Source: Pseudomonas canadensis (GTDB lineage: Bacteria > Pseudomonadota > Gammaproteobacteria > Pseudomonadales > Pseudomonadaceae). Taken from it: a DNA stretch of 64,000 nucleotides. Every line of letters begins with the position of its first letter. The stretch's first letter is position 1. Below are positions 53,897 through 63,488 of this stretch, piece by piece. The translations under genes and the position numbers were made by a program. The DNA is taken from assembly GCF_000503215.1 (NCBI RefSeq), contig NZ_AYTD01000005.1, positions 62,001 to 126,000 on the forward strand. The letters run 5' to 3'. The notes beneath the pieces were generated by a model that was given only the letters and a program-made list of their open reading frames with translations, searched no databases and was not told the DNA's origin.

Positions 53897-54548
53897 TGAA
53901 ATGCTTCGGCTGCGCCGGGTCCGCCTCCAGTTTGCGTCGTAAGTGCGCCATATGCACACGCAAGTAGTGCGCGCGGTCCACGTAATCCAGGCCCCAGACT
54001 TCCAGCAGTAATTGCCGGTGCGTCAGCACCCGGCTCTGGCCGCGAATCATCGCGCAGAGCAAACGGTATTCGATGGGCGTCAGGTGCACCGGCTGGCGGT
54101 GGCGCCACACTTCATGGGTCGCCAAGTCGACTTCGATGTCGCCAAACGCCACCTTGCTGGTGGCCGCCACGGTGCCGGTCTGACCATGCCGTCGCAGTTG
54201 TGCGCGGATACGCGCGAGCAACTCGGGCACGCCGAAGGGTTTGGTCAGGTAGTCATCGGCACCCGCGTCCAGGGCGGCGACTTTCTCTTCTTCGCGATCA
54301 CGCGCCGACAGCACCAGAATCGGCACCGACAGCCAGCCGCGCAGTTCGCTGATCAATTGTTTGCCATCGCCATCCGGCAGGCCGAGGTCGACGATCACCA
54401 GGTCAGGTTGACGGCTGGCGGCGTGGATCAAGGCGCGTTTGACGCTGTCGGCCTCGAACACCTGAAAGCCTTCATCCTGCAGGGCGATACCGACAAAACG
54501 GCGAATATTGGCCTCGTCCTCGACAATCAAAATACGTGCTGTGCTCAT
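53856..54548 (-). CDS. kdpE: KdpE response regulator
   Basis: 230 residues. The receiver domain has the acidic pair DEA, the phospho-Asp in LVIVDLGLPDGDG (~53), and Lys in YLTKPFG. The OmpR-type winged helix at the C-terminus has LTPIEYRLLCAMIRGQSRVLTHRQLL. It activates kdp transcription. The start overlaps the kdpD stop by 4 nt. Confidence 0.95.
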   Translation of the reverse strand: MSTARILIVEDEANIRRFVGIALQDEGFQVFEADSVKRALIHAASRQPDLVIVDLGLPDGDGKQLISELRGWLSVPILVLSARDREEEKVAALDAGADDYLTKPFGVPELLARIRAQLRRHGQTGTVAATSKVAFGDIEVDLATHEVWRHRQPVHLTPIEYRLLCAMIRGQSRVLTHRQLLLEVWGLDYVDRAHYLRVHMAHLRRKLEADPAQPKHFITELQVGYRLMGL

Positions 54549-57196
54549 AGGGGTTCCAGAGAGGGCGGGCTGCCCGCCGGTAGCGTGATGATGAAATGCA
54601 TGCCGCGCTGCTGGCCGGGCCTGGCTTCAATCTGCCCGCCGTGTGCTTCGACGATGCGTTTGGCCAGTGCCAGGCCCAGGCCGATGCCGGTGATGGACGA
54701 CTCCTGCTGGCCGCGTGCGAAGGGTTCAAACAGAGGCGCCGGCGCGCCGCCAGGGCCGGTGTCGCTGACCTCCAGTACGATGCTGTCCCCGATTTTGTCT
54801 GCACTGACGGTAATGGTCGTACCGGGCGGGGTGTACTTGGCGGCGTTGTCCAGGAGGTTGACCAGCACCCGTTCGAGCATCAGCGCGTCAACCTCCACCA
54901 ACGGCAACTGTGCGGTCAGCAGGGTATTTACGACGTGCTGCGCCAACGGCTCACGCAACTGGCGCAGGGCACTGCCGACGATTTCTTCCAGGGAATGCCA
55001 CTGTCGGTTCAAGCGCACGCCGCGCTCCTGCATACGCGCCATGTCCAGCAGGTTTTCGATCAAGCGTTGCATCGATGTGGCTTGTTCGTGAATGCCCTGT
55101 AGCAGTTCGGGCAGTGGGCCGGGTGGGGCGTGGGGCAGGGCGGTGTCGGCGGCGCCGATCAGGGTGGTCAACGGCGTGCGCAGATCGTGGGAAATGGCGG
55201 CCAGCAAGGTGTTGCGCATTTTTTCACCCTCAATCTGCACCAGGGTGCTTTGGGCCACTTCGACGAAGTGCACCCGCTCCAAGGCAATTGCCAACTGGCT
55301 CATGCAGGCTTCCAGCAGGCGACGTTCCTGCGGATCGTTCAGGCGCTCGCTTTGCGCCAGTTCCAGCACCAGCACGCCGCGCACACGCATCGGCGCCTTG
55401 AGTGGCAAGTAGCAACCCTTGGCTGCGGACAATGTGTCAGTACCGTGGCCGGCCGCCTGGCTATGGTCGTAGGCCCATTGGGCGATGCTGTCGTCAATCG
55501 GCAGGCCGCCAGCGCCAGCGCTGTGCACACCGTCGGCGGCGTCCGGCAACGCCAGGCCGACCCGCGCTTCAAAGACGCCGCTGAAGGTGCGCAGGGCCAC
55601 CTCGCTGATTTGCTCCACGGTCAGTGCGGCCGACAAGTCACGGGCGAGACGCGCCAATGAGGTCGCGCGCCGTTCTCGAGCTGCGGCCGTACGGGCCTCG
55701 TGGCGCAGGCGTGCAGTGAGTTGCCCGGTGATCAGGGCGATACCGAGCATCAGCGCAAAGGTAAAGAAATATTGCGTGTCGGTGACCGTGAACGAGTAAC
55801 GCGGCTGCACGAAGAAAAAGTCGAAGCACAGCACCGCGAGCATCGCTGCCCACACGCCCGGGCCGCGTCCATAACGCAGCGCCACCAGTACGACGGTGAG
55901 TAAAAACAGCATGACCACGTTGGCCAGGTCGAACACCTGAAGCAGCAAGGCAGCGATGGCGCTCGCGGCAAAGCAGGCCAGACTGGCCCAGAGGTAGGCC
56001 AGCCGCGTGCCAGGTTGTGGTGCGACTTTTTCGAATGCAGGCGGTTTGCCTGGGAGTAACCCGTGAGCGATCACAATCTGGTCGATGTGCGGATGATGAC
56101 GACTGATCCGATCACTGACCGATTGATGCCACAACCGCCACGGCTGACGTGGATGATGGCCCAATACCAGGCGGTTGGCATTGTGTTCGCGCGCGCAGGC
56201 CGCCAGGGCTTCGGCTACGTCCATCCCCGGTAGCGTAGCGGTGTCGGCGCCGAATTCGCTGGCCAGGGTCAGGGTTTTCATGGCGGTCAGGTAACGCTTG
56301 GCGCCGCGCCCTTGGTGCGTGGCCACATGCACCACGATCCAGTCGGCTTCGAGTTTTTGCGCCAGGCGCGCAGCTTCGCGCACCAGTCGCTCGTCGCCGC
56401 TGTCGCCTGCGATACCGACGAGCAACCGCTCGCGGGCCGGCCACAATGTATTGATCGAGCGTTCGCGACGGTAGGTGCGCATTTGCTGGTCGACGCGGTC
56501 TGCCGTGCGCCGCAAGGCCAGTTCGCGCAAGGCCAGCAGGTTGCCCTTGCGGAAGAAATGCCGCGACGCGCGCGCCGCCGCAGGGCCCAGGTATACCTTG
56601 CCCTCCTTGAGGCGTTGCAGCAGATCATCGGGTGGCAGGTCGATCACTACCACTTCGTGGGCGTTGTCGAACACATGATCCGGTATGGTTTCACGCACCC
56701 GAATACCGATGATCCCACTGACCAGGTCATTCAGGCTTTCCAGATGCTGGACGTTGAGCGTGGTCCACACATCGATGCCCGCACTCAGCAGCTCTTCGAC
56801 GTCTTGCCAACGTTTTGGATGGCGTGAACCGGGGGCGTTGCTATGGGCCAGTTCATCCACCAGTACCACGGCGGGATGCTTGAGCAGGGCGGCGTCGAGG
56901 TCGAACTCGCTGTGGGCGAACTCACGGTGCAGGAGGGTGGCGCGGGGCAGTTGTTCCAGGCCATGGAGCAGATCGGCCGTCTCCACGCGGCCATGGGTTT
57001 CCACCAGCCCTGCGAGCACGTCACGGCCCAGCGCCGCTTCACGTTTCGCCGCCGTGAGCATGGCGCAGGTTTTGCCCACCCCGGCGTTGGAGCCGAAGTA
57101 GATACGCAGTTTGCCGCGCAAGGCGGCCTGTTCTTCCTGCTGTATCCGGGCGAGCAGGGCGTCGGGGTCGGGGCGTTCCTGATTTAATGCAGGCAT
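54545..57196 (-). CDS. kdpD: KdpD sensor kinase
   Basis: 883 residues from the ATG at 57196. The N-terminal KdpD domain has the Walker-like GSNAGVGKTCAM, then a Usp domain (LLVGIAGDSGDERLVREA). Four membrane helices span ~400-500, then a GAF-like region. The kinase core has AAISHDLRTPLTTL (phospho-His) and ATPase boxes NLLDNAAKYT and VSDTGPG. It senses K+ limitation and turgor. The gene lies 61 bp after kdpB. Confidence 0.95.
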   Translation of the reverse strand: MPALNQERPDPDALLARIQQEEQAALRGKLRIYFGSNAGVGKTCAMLTAAKREAALGRDVLAGLVETHGRVETADLLHGLEQLPRATLLHREFAHSEFDLDAALLKHPAVVLVDELAHSNAPGSRHPKRWQDVEELLSAGIDVWTTLNVQHLESLNDLVSGIIGIRVRETIPDHVFDNAHEVVVIDLPPDDLLQRLKEGKVYLGPAAARASRHFFRKGNLLALRELALRRTADRVDQQMRTYRRERSINTLWPARERLLVGIAGDSGDERLVREAARLAQKLEADWIVVHVATHQGRGAKRYLTAMKTLTLASEFGADTATLPGMDVAEALAACAREHNANRLVLGHHPRQPWRLWHQSVSDRISRHHPHIDQIVIAHGLLPGKPPAFEKVAPQPGTRLAYLWASLACFAASAIAALLLQVFDLANVVMLFLLTVVLVALRYGRGPGVWAAMLAVLCFDFFFVQPRYSFTVTDTQYFFTFALMLGIALITGQLTARLRHEARTAAARERRATSLARLARDLSAALTVEQISEVALRTFSGVFEARVGLALPDAADGVHSAGAGGLPIDDSIAQWAYDHSQAAGHGTDTLSAAKGCYLPLKAPMRVRGVLVLELAQSERLNDPQERRLLEACMSQLAIALERVHFVEVAQSTLVQIEGEKMRNTLLAAISHDLRTPLTTLIGAADTALPHAPPGPLPELLQGIHEQATSMQRLIENLLDMARMQERGVRLNRQWHSLEEIVGSALRQLREPLAQHVVNTLLTAQLPLVEVDALMLERVLVNLLDNAAKYTPPGTTITVSADKIGDSIVLEVSDTGPGGAPAPLFEPFARGQQESSITGIGLGLALAKRIVEAHGGQIEARPGQQRGMHFIITLPAGSPPSLEPL

Positions 57197-57257
57197 GTCA
57201 TTCCTGATGAAGACAGGCGCCGGCAAGCCGACGCCCACGGTTGAGGGCAGGTATGGC

Positions 57258-59330
57258 TTACACGAGTCCGAGCCCGGTCAGCAGCATGTCGATCAGCTTG
57301 ATCCCGGCAAACGGCACCAGCACCCCACCCACGCCATACACCAGCAGGTTGCGGTTGAGCAGCGCCGCCGCGCCGATCGCTCGGTAGGTCACGCCGCGCA
57401 AGGCCAGCGGGATCAGCGCGATGATGATCAACGCGTTGAAAATCACCGCGCTGAGGATCGCCGAGTTGGGGCTGCTCAGGTGCATCACGTTCAAGGCGCC
57501 CAGCTGTGGATAGGTCGCGACAAAGGCCGCCGGGATGATCGCAAAGTACTTCGCCACGTCATTGGCCACGCTGAAGGTGGTCAGGGCGCCACGAGTCATC
57601 AGCATCTGCTTGCCCACCTCGACCACTTCGATCAGCTTGGTCGGGTTGCTGTCGAGGTCGACCATGTTCCCGGCCTCTTTCGCCGCCTGGGTGCCGCTGT
57701 TCATCGCCACCGCCACGTCTGCCTGTGCCAGCGCCGGCGCGTCGTTGGTGCCATCACCGGTCATGGCCACGAGCTTGCCCTGGGCCTGGTAGTCGCGGAT
57801 CAGTTGCAGCTTGTCTTCCGGGCGGGCCTCGGCGAGGAAGTCATCCACACCCGCCTCCACGGCGATGGCGGCGGCGGTCAGGCGGTTGTCGCCGGTGATC
57901 ATCACGGTTTTGATGCCCATGCGCCGCAGCTCGGCGAAGCGCTCCTTGATCCCGCCCTTGACCACGTCCTTGAGTTCCACCACGCCCAGCGCTTTGGCCC
58001 CGTCGCTCACCACCAGCGGTGTGCTGCCGCGCCGCGAGACTTCATCGACCTTGGCCTGCAACGCCGCAGGAAAACTGCCGCCCAATGCCTCGACATGGCT
58101 GCGAATCGCGTCCGCCGCGCCTTTGCGAATCGCCCGGCCTTCGGGCAGGTCGACGCCGCTCATGCGGGTTTGCGCGGTGAAGTGCACAAAGCTGGCGCCG
58201 AGGGCGTTGATGTCCCGCGCGCGAATGTCGAACTTCTGCTTGGCCAACACCACGATACTGCGGCCTTCCGGGGTTTCGTCGGCCAGGGAGGCGAGTTGCG
58301 CGGCGTCCGCCAGGTCCGCTTCCTTCACACCCGGTGCCGGCAAAAAGTGGCTGGCCTGGCGGTTACCCAGGGTGATGGTGCCGGTCTTGTCCAGCAACAG
58401 CACGTCCACATCCCCCGCCGCCTCGACCGCACGGCCCGACGTGGCGATCACGTTGGCCGACATCATGCGGCTCATGCCCGCCACGCCGATGGCGGAGAGC
58501 AAACCGCCGATAGTGGTGGGGATCAGGCACACCAACAAGGCCACCAGTACAGTGGCGCTGATCACGCTGCCGCTGCCGCTCATGGCCACGGCGAAGATCG
58601 AGTAGGGGCTCAGGGTGGCAATCACCAGCAGGAACAGCAGGGTCAGGCCCACCAACAAAATCGTCAGCGCGACTTCGTTCGGGGTCTTCTGCCGCTTGGC
58701 CGATTCGACCATCGAGATCATGCGGTCGAGGAAGGATTCGCCGGGGTTGACGCTGATACGCACTACCAGCCAGTCCGACAGCACGCGGGTGCCGCCGGTG
58801 ACCGAGGAAAAGTCACCGCCGGCCTCGCGGATCACCGGCGCGGATTCACCGGTGATTGCGCTTTCATCCACCGACGCGACGCCTTCGATCACCACGCCAT
58901 CCAGCGGCACCAGGTCGCCGGCTTCGATCAATACCACGTTGTCCTTGCGCAGTTGGCTGGCTTCCAGCGGCAACCAGGCGCTGCCGTGACGCGGTTGTTG
59001 CAGCAGTTTGGCCAGGGTCTGGCGCTTCATGCCACGCAGGCTGGCGGCCTGTGCACGGCTGCGGCCTTCGGCGAGGGCCTCGGCGAAGTTGGCGAACAGC
59101 ACGGTAAACCACAGCCACAACGTGATACTGAGAATAAAACCGCTGGGCGCTTCACCCTGGCCGCCCAGGGACTGTAGCCACAGCAGCGTGGTGAGGATGC
59201 TGCCCAGGTACACCACGAACATCACCGGGTTTTTCAATTGGGCCTGGGGCAGCAGTTTCTTCAGTGCATCAACAGCGGCAGTGAGCAGGATGCTTCGGTC
59301 AAACAGGGGCAAACGGGCATTCTTCATCAT
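57258..59330 (-). CDS. kdpB: KdpB P-type ATPase subunit
   Basis: 690 residues. The phosphorylation motif is [13 protein letters not shown], the actuator TGES is in ITGESAPV, and [11 protein letters not shown] and [21 protein letters not shown] are the P-domain motifs. The membrane Asp/Lys region near AALLNRNLL is present. It hydrolyses ATP to energise K+ passage through KdpA. It follows kdpC here, not kdpA, which is unlike the usual order. Confidence 0.96.
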   Translation of the reverse strand: MMKNARLPLFDRSILLTAAVDALKKLLPQAQLKNPVMFVVYLGSILTTLLWLQSLGGQGEAPSGFILSITLWLWFTVLFANFAEALAEGRSRAQAASLRGMKRQTLAKLLQQPRHGSAWLPLEASQLRKDNVVLIEAGDLVPLDGVVIEGVASVDESAITGESAPVIREAGGDFSSVTGGTRVLSDWLVVRISVNPGESFLDRMISMVESAKRQKTPNEVALTILLVGLTLLFLLVIATLSPYSIFAVAMSGSGSVISATVLVALLVCLIPTTIGGLLSAIGVAGMSRMMSANVIATSGRAVEAAGDVDVLLLDKTGTITLGNRQASHFLPAPGVKEADLADAAQLASLADETPEGRSIVVLAKQKFDIRARDINALGASFVHFTAQTRMSGVDLPEGRAIRKGAADAIRSHVEALGGSFPAALQAKVDEVSRRGSTPLVVSDGAKALGVVELKDVVKGGIKERFAELRRMGIKTVMITGDNRLTAAAIAVEAGVDDFLAEARPEDKLQLIRDYQAQGKLVAMTGDGTNDAPALAQADVAVAMNSGTQAAKEAGNMVDLDSNPTKLIEVVEVGKQMLMTRGALTTFSVANDVAKYFAIIPAAFVATYPQLGALNVMHLSSPNSAILSAVIFNALIIIALIPLALRGVTYRAIGAAALLNRNLLVYGVGGVLVPFAGIKLIDMLLTGLGLV

Positions 59331-59333
59331 CTC

Positions 59334-59981
59334 TTACTCACTGACCGCGATGGAGGGCTGACGAGCATCCAGCGCCAGGTTGAGTTGCAGTACGTTGACC
59401 CGTGGCTCGCCGAGCAAGCCCAGGACGCGGGCGCTGGTGTGTTGGCTGAGCAGATGCAGCAGCTCGGGTTCGGGGATGTGCCGCAGGCGGGCGACCCGTG
59501 CCAGTTGCAGGCGCGCGTTGGCCACCGAGATATGCGGGTCGAGGCCCGAGGCGGAAGCGGTCACGGCGTCGACCGGCACTTGGGCGTCGGCGGCGAGGGC
59601 GTTGTCCAGGCGATAGGCCTGGACCCGCGCGGCCACCTGGTCCACCAGCTTCTGGCTGGTCGGGCCGAGGTTGCTAGCGCCGCTGGAGCCGGCGTTATAG
59701 GGCTGCGAAATGCTTTTGCTGGGGTCTTGCGGGTCGGCGCCGAGGGTCATGCTCGGGCGCCCATGGAAGTACTGGGGCTGGGTGAAGTGTTGGCCGATCA
59801 GGCTGGAGCCGATCACCAGGCCATCGCGTTCAATCAACGAGCCTTGTGCCTGGAACGGAAACAACAATTGCGCCGCCACGGTGGTGAACGCCGGGTACGC
59901 GAGCCCCGTCAGCAGCATGAAAAACACCGCCGACACCAGCACCGGGCGCAGCAGGCCTTTGAAGAGTGATTGAGTGGTCAT
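59334..59981 (-). CDS. kdpC: KdpC accessory subunit
   Basis: 215 residues. A membrane anchor (LFKGLLRPVLVSAVFFMLLTGLAYP) is followed by the KdpC periplasmic part, with GSSLIGQHFTQPQYFHGRPS, YNAGSSGASNLGP and DAVTASASGLDPHIS, all conserved. It stabilises the KdpFABC complex and affects ATP affinity. It lies between kdpA (11 bp) and kdpB (3 bp). Confidence 0.96.
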   Translation of the reverse strand: MTTQSLFKGLLRPVLVSAVFFMLLTGLAYPAFTTVAAQLLFPFQAQGSLIERDGLVIGSSLIGQHFTQPQYFHGRPSMTLGADPQDPSKSISQPYNAGSSGASNLGPTSQKLVDQVAARVQAYRLDNALAADAQVPVDAVTASASGLDPHISVANARLQLARVARLRHIPEPELLHLLSQHTSARVLGLLGEPRVNVLQLNLALDARQPSIAVSE

Positions 59982-59991
59982 CTACGTGTCC

Positions 59992-61698
59992 TCAGTTGTA
60001 CGTCTGGCCGGAGAGCAGCTGCAGTTGCTCCACCAGCGGGCCGAGCGCAAGCGCCGGCAGGAAGGTCAGGCCACCGACCACCAGCACCACGAACACCACC
60101 AGCAACATGAACAGCGGGGTGGCGGTGGGGATGGTGCCAGCGCCGGCAGGTACGGTTTTCTTCATCGCCAGCGAGCCGGCTACGGCCAACATTGGAAGCA
60201 TGGTGAAGAAGCGTCCGATCAACATCGCCAGGCCGATGGTGGTGTTGAAAAACGGCGTGTTGGCGTTCAACCCGGCAAAGGCCGAACCGTTATTGGCGGT
60301 GCCGGAGGTGTAGGCGTAGAGCACTTCGCTGAAGCCGTGCGGGCCGAGGTTGTTGAGGCTGGCCATGGTGTCCGGCCATAAGGCTGCGAGGGTGGTGAAG
60401 CCGAGGATGCTGATGGGATGCGCAAGCACCGACAGCATCACCAGTTTGATCTCTCGGGCCTCGATTTTCTTGCCGAGGAATTCCGGGCTACGGCCGATCA
60501 TCATGCCCACCAGGAACACCGTCAGCAGGGCGTACTGGATCAGGTTGATAAAGCCCACGCCGTCGCCACCGAACACGCAGTTGAGCATCATCTGCGCCAG
60601 GGGCACGAAGCCGCCCATGGGCGTCAACGAGTCATGCATGGCGTTGACCGAGCCCGTGGTCGCGGCGGTGGTGGTGGCGATGAACAAGCTGCTGTCGGCG
60701 ATGCCGAAGCGCAGTTCCTTGCCTTCCATGTTGCCGCCGCTCTGTTCGATGGACAGCGCCTGGTTGGCACCGGCCTCGGTCAACAGCGGGTTACCCTGTT
60801 GTTCGGCGCCGTACACCAGCGCAATAAAGCCAATGAACATGACCAGGAAAGTGCCGAAAAAAACCCAACCCTGACGGCGTTGCAACAGCATGCTGCCAAA
60901 GGTGTAGGTCAGCGCCGAAGGGATCAGCAACATGCTCAGGATGTGCAGGGCGTTGGTCAGCGGCGTGGGGTTTTCGAACGGGTGCGCCGCGTTCATGCTG
61001 AAGAACCCGCCGCCGTTGGTGCCGATATGCTTGATCGATTCAAAGCTGGCAACCGCGCCGACAATCAACTGTTGCTGCGCGCCCTCCAGCGTAGTGGCCA
61101 GGGCTTGGGACGCAAAGGTCTGCGGCATGCCCTGCCACACGTAGACCAACGCCATGCCCACGCACAAAGGCAGCATCACCCGGTAGAGCGTGCGTGTGAA
61201 ATCGACCCAGAAGTTGCCGATATCGGCCGAACTGGAACGGCTCAATCCACGGATGAAACCGGCCGCTGCGACGACGCCAGAAGTAGCCCCGACAAACATC
61301 AGAAAAGTGATGACCGCCATCTGGCTGAAGTTCGACAGGCTGGTTTCACCCGAGTACGCCTGCCAGTTGGTGTTGGTGATAAACGACGCGGCGGTGTTGA
61401 ACGCCAGGTCCGGCGTTTGTGCGGCGAGCCCCAGCGGGTTGATCGGCATCACCGCTTGCAGGCGCAGCACCAGATAACCCAGCAGCATCATCGCCGCGTT
61501 CGACAACAACAGCGCCGACCCGTAGCGGGCCCAGCCCATGGTTTCCTGCGGGTCGATGCCCAGCAGGCGATAGGTACCGCGTTCCGGCAGGGCGTGGCGG
61601 TTCCCGGTGAAGACCCGGGTCAGCCACTTGCCCATCAGTACGGCGAGCCCGGTCATCAACCCCAGGATCAGCGCAAATTCCAGCACAGTGCTTAACAT
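59992..61698 (-). CDS. kdpA: KdpA potassium channel-like subunit
   Basis: 568 residues from the ATG at 61698 (GGAG 7 nt upstream). The four pore-loop repeats are visible: [29 protein letters not shown] and [12 protein letters not shown], forming the selectivity filter. It takes up K+ with high affinity at low external potassium. It starts a few bases after a tiny membrane ORF. Confidence 0.96.
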   Translation of the reverse strand: MLSTVLEFALILGLMTGLAVLMGKWLTRVFTGNRHALPERGTYRLLGIDPQETMGWARYGSALLLSNAAMMLLGYLVLRLQAVMPINPLGLAAQTPDLAFNTAASFITNTNWQAYSGETSLSNFSQMAVITFLMFVGATSGVVAAAGFIRGLSRSSSADIGNFWVDFTRTLYRVMLPLCVGMALVYVWQGMPQTFASQALATTLEGAQQQLIVGAVASFESIKHIGTNGGGFFSMNAAHPFENPTPLTNALHILSMLLIPSALTYTFGSMLLQRRQGWVFFGTFLVMFIGFIALVYGAEQQGNPLLTEAGANQALSIEQSGGNMEGKELRFGIADSSLFIATTTAATTGSVNAMHDSLTPMGGFVPLAQMMLNCVFGGDGVGFINLIQYALLTVFLVGMMIGRSPEFLGKKIEAREIKLVMLSVLAHPISILGFTTLAALWPDTMASLNNLGPHGFSEVLYAYTSGTANNGSAFAGLNANTPFFNTTIGLAMLIGRFFTMLPMLAVAGSLAMKKTVPAGAGTIPTATPLFMLLVVFVVLVVGGLTFLPALALGPLVEQLQLLSGQTYN

Positions 61699-61711
61699 GT
61701 CGTAGCTCCGT

Positions 61712-61795
61712 TCAAATCTTGCCCATGGCGACAATGGCCATGGCAGTCGTTGCGAAAAACACCAGGCAAAGGCCAATGAACATCAAGTCGTACAT
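61712..61795 (-). CDS. 27-residue single-helix membrane peptide between kdpF and kdpA
   Basis: [20 protein letters not shown] then IVAMGKI. The ATG at 61795 is preceded by GGGAGC with 5 nt spacing, and the stop lies 14 nt before kdpA. One hydrophobic helix fills almost the whole peptide. It differs from KdpF in sequence. Its position inside kdp and its ribosome site suggest real expression, perhaps as an extra subunit or regulator of the pump. Confidence 0.65.
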   Translation of the reverse strand: MYDLMFIGLCLVFFATTAMAIVAMGKI

Positions 61796-61805
61796 GGCGA
61801 GCTCC

Positions 61806-61904
61806 CTAGAATTTTTCAGCACGAATGAGGGCGTAGCCCAAGTAAGCGAACAGACCGACGGCACATAAGCCGCTGGCGATGTAAATGAAGGTCAGTGTGA
61901 ACAC
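61806..61904 (-). CDS. kdpF: KdpF small subunit
   Basis: 32 residues from a GTG start at 61904 (GGGGAG 7 nt upstream). The end, LFAYLGYALIRAEKF, matches the KdpF pattern LxYLxYALxxAExF. It is a single membrane helix that stabilises the Kdp complex. It is the first subunit gene of the operon, starting 190 bp from the upstream micro-ORF, and that gap should hold the KdpE-controlled promoter. Confidence 0.88.
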   Translation of the reverse strand: MFTLTFIYIASGLCAVGLFAYLGYALIRAEKF

Positions 61905-62023
61905 GGTGAAACTCCCCTTGGTGAATAAGCCGGGGGAGGTTAAGGGCCCGGGTATCAAGCTCGGGCACTCATTGGGGGGCGCGACATTAAGACGGTGTAT
62001 AGATGAGTGTTTGGCAGACGAAC

Positions 62024-62060
62024 GAAAACAAGGGATATCCCGGTGCCGGGGTATCCCTTG
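62024..62060 (-). terminator. Terminator downstream of the 38-residue ORF
   Basis: CAAGGGATA-tCCCGG / CCGGG-gTATCCCTTG has one mismatch/bulge in a ~15-bp stem and is followed on the minus strand by TTTTCG. It separates the upstream micro-ORF from the kdp promoter. Confidence 0.75.
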
Positions 62061-62094
62061 AAAGTCTGGGGTTCTGCGGATTTCGGTGACCCGC

Positions 62095-62211
62095 CTATTT
62101 GGCTTTCTTTTTCTTCTCGTCGCGGCTGGCGAGGTGTTCGAAACAGAAAGCGGCAGTGCCGAACAGCGCGATCATTGTCAGGACGATCATGCCTAAAGTT
62201 GAACTTTCCAC
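62095..62211 (-). CDS. 38-residue membrane peptide with Lys-rich tail
   Basis: VESSTLGMIVLTMIALFGTA then AFCFEHLASRDEKKKKAK. GTG start at 62211 with AGGAAG 5 nt upstream. One hydrophobic helix is followed by a strongly basic tail, giving an N-out/C-in topology. A terminator follows, so it is its own small transcription unit upstream of kdp. I do not recognise the family. Confidence 0.6.
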   Translation of the reverse strand: MESSTLGMIVLTMIALFGTAAFCFEHLASRDEKKKKAK

Positions 62212-62321
62212 GATGACTTCCTACGGGTGTTGGGGTAGGTGCTCAAGGTAGAGGCGAGGTGAAAACGGCTCAATAGACCCGACGCAATCCTTACGCCGTC
62301 GGATCCATTGTTACGCATTCT

Positions 62322-63488
62322 TTACGGGGCGTTGCGGCTGTGGCGGTAATCGCTGACCGCCTCATACACAGCCTTGCGCAAGCGGTTGATACCGCCGATG
62401 GGACGGTGCTCCGCTACACCAAACCAAGGGTTGAACGACTGGTTGTCGCACGCCAGGTTCTGCTCGGGGGTGTCGAAATCCTGCGCCGGGATACGTACCT
62501 TGGCCACGGTTTCATAGGGCGCATCACTCTCTTTCCATTCGATGCTGGTGTCTTCGATCGGCATGAATTTTTGTGGGTTCTGCCGCTGGATCTGCAGCAC
62601 GAAACACGCAGGCGTGCGGTCGGTGGACAGCTGCTGGCTCAGGGCGCTGCGCAGGAAGTTTGGCAGGTCCTGGTTTTGCTTGGGCAACACATACTCCGGG
62701 CAACTTTGCGGGTCGGGCGCGACACGGAACTTGGCGTTGGCCGCACCGAACTTGTAGGGCGACACTGAAAAGTACGTGGTTTGCGTCGGGCTGGCCGGTG
62801 CCGGCGCCAGGGTCGCCAGGGCGATAAACAGATGTCGCACCTGCCAGGTCCTTGGGTCGACCTTGGGGAAGAACGCCAGGACTTTCTTGCCGTCCGCTTG
62901 CGCGCCGATGTTCTGCGCGTACTCCGCCACATCGCTGACAAAGAAGTTCGGATGGCTGAACATCACGAAGTCCTGTTCCGTGCGCGCCTGTTGGTCGGCC
63001 AGCAGTTGCTTGCCCGGCACATCCAGCAGCTTGAGCGCCATGCCCCGCGCATCACGGATACTGTCGAACTGCGGGTAGGCGTTGCCGTTGGACAGTCGCA
63101 TCATCGCCTGCCAGGTCTTGCCTGGCTCGGTGAATACGCCCTGGCGCAGCGCTGGGTCGAGGTCGGCCAACACGCTGACTTCGGCCTTCACGCACCCATG
63201 GGCCTTGGCATGGGCATCGCGCAGGTAGCGCGTGCCTTCACGGTGCTGGTCAACGATGCGCACCGCCGTCTGGATGATGCCTTGGGTCATCGCCGCCTCA
63301 CCGGACGGAATTTGCTCGTTCGGTGACACCGGGCCGCTGTGCTGCCAGGCGTACCAGGCACTGGCGCCCAGCCAACCGAGCAGGCCGAGGCCCACCAGCC
63401 ACAGCAGGGTCTTGCCGAGGAACGCGCCGATGCGCAGCCACAGGCGGGCGAGCAGGGAAGGTCGGTCGTAGGGTGATCGAATCATCAT
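62322..63488 (-). CDS. Membrane-anchored catalase-like heme protein (SrpA-type)
   Basis: 388 residues. An N-terminal helix (LLWLVGLGLLGWLGASAWYAW) is followed by a reduced catalase fold. The distal His is in AKAHGCVKAEVSV, followed by the MRLSNGNAYPQ motif like catalase RFSNG, then MALKLLDV and QDFVMFSHPNFF. The proximal Tyr region lies near the C-terminus. The length is well below true catalases (~480+), as in the SrpA/minicatalase group, which act as peroxidases. Its start overlaps the upstream cytochrome gene by 4 nt, so the two are co-translated. Confidence 0.85.
   Translation of the reverse strand: MMIRSPYDRPSLLARLWLRIGAFLGKTLLWLVGLGLLGWLGASAWYAWQHSGPVSPNEQIPSGEAAMTQGIIQTAVRIVDQHREGTRYLRDAHAKAHGCVKAEVSVLADLDPALRQGVFTEPGKTWQAMMRLSNGNAYPQFDSIRDARGMALKLLDVPGKQLLADQQARTEQDFVMFSHPNFFVSDVAEYAQNIGAQADGKKVLAFFPKVDPRTWQVRHLFIALATLAPAPASPTQTTYFSVSPYKFGAANAKFRVAPDPQSCPEYVLPKQNQDLPNFLRSALSQQLSTDRTPACFVLQIQRQNPQKFMPIEDTSIEWKESDAPYETVAKVRIPAQDFDTPEQNLACDNQSFNPWFGVAEHRPIGGINRLRKAVYEAVSDYRHSRNAP

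Noticed and set aside
57195..59177. Long plus-strand frame opposite kdpB
   Set aside because: His/Gln/Arg-rich translation without motifs; kdpB on the other strand is unambiguous.
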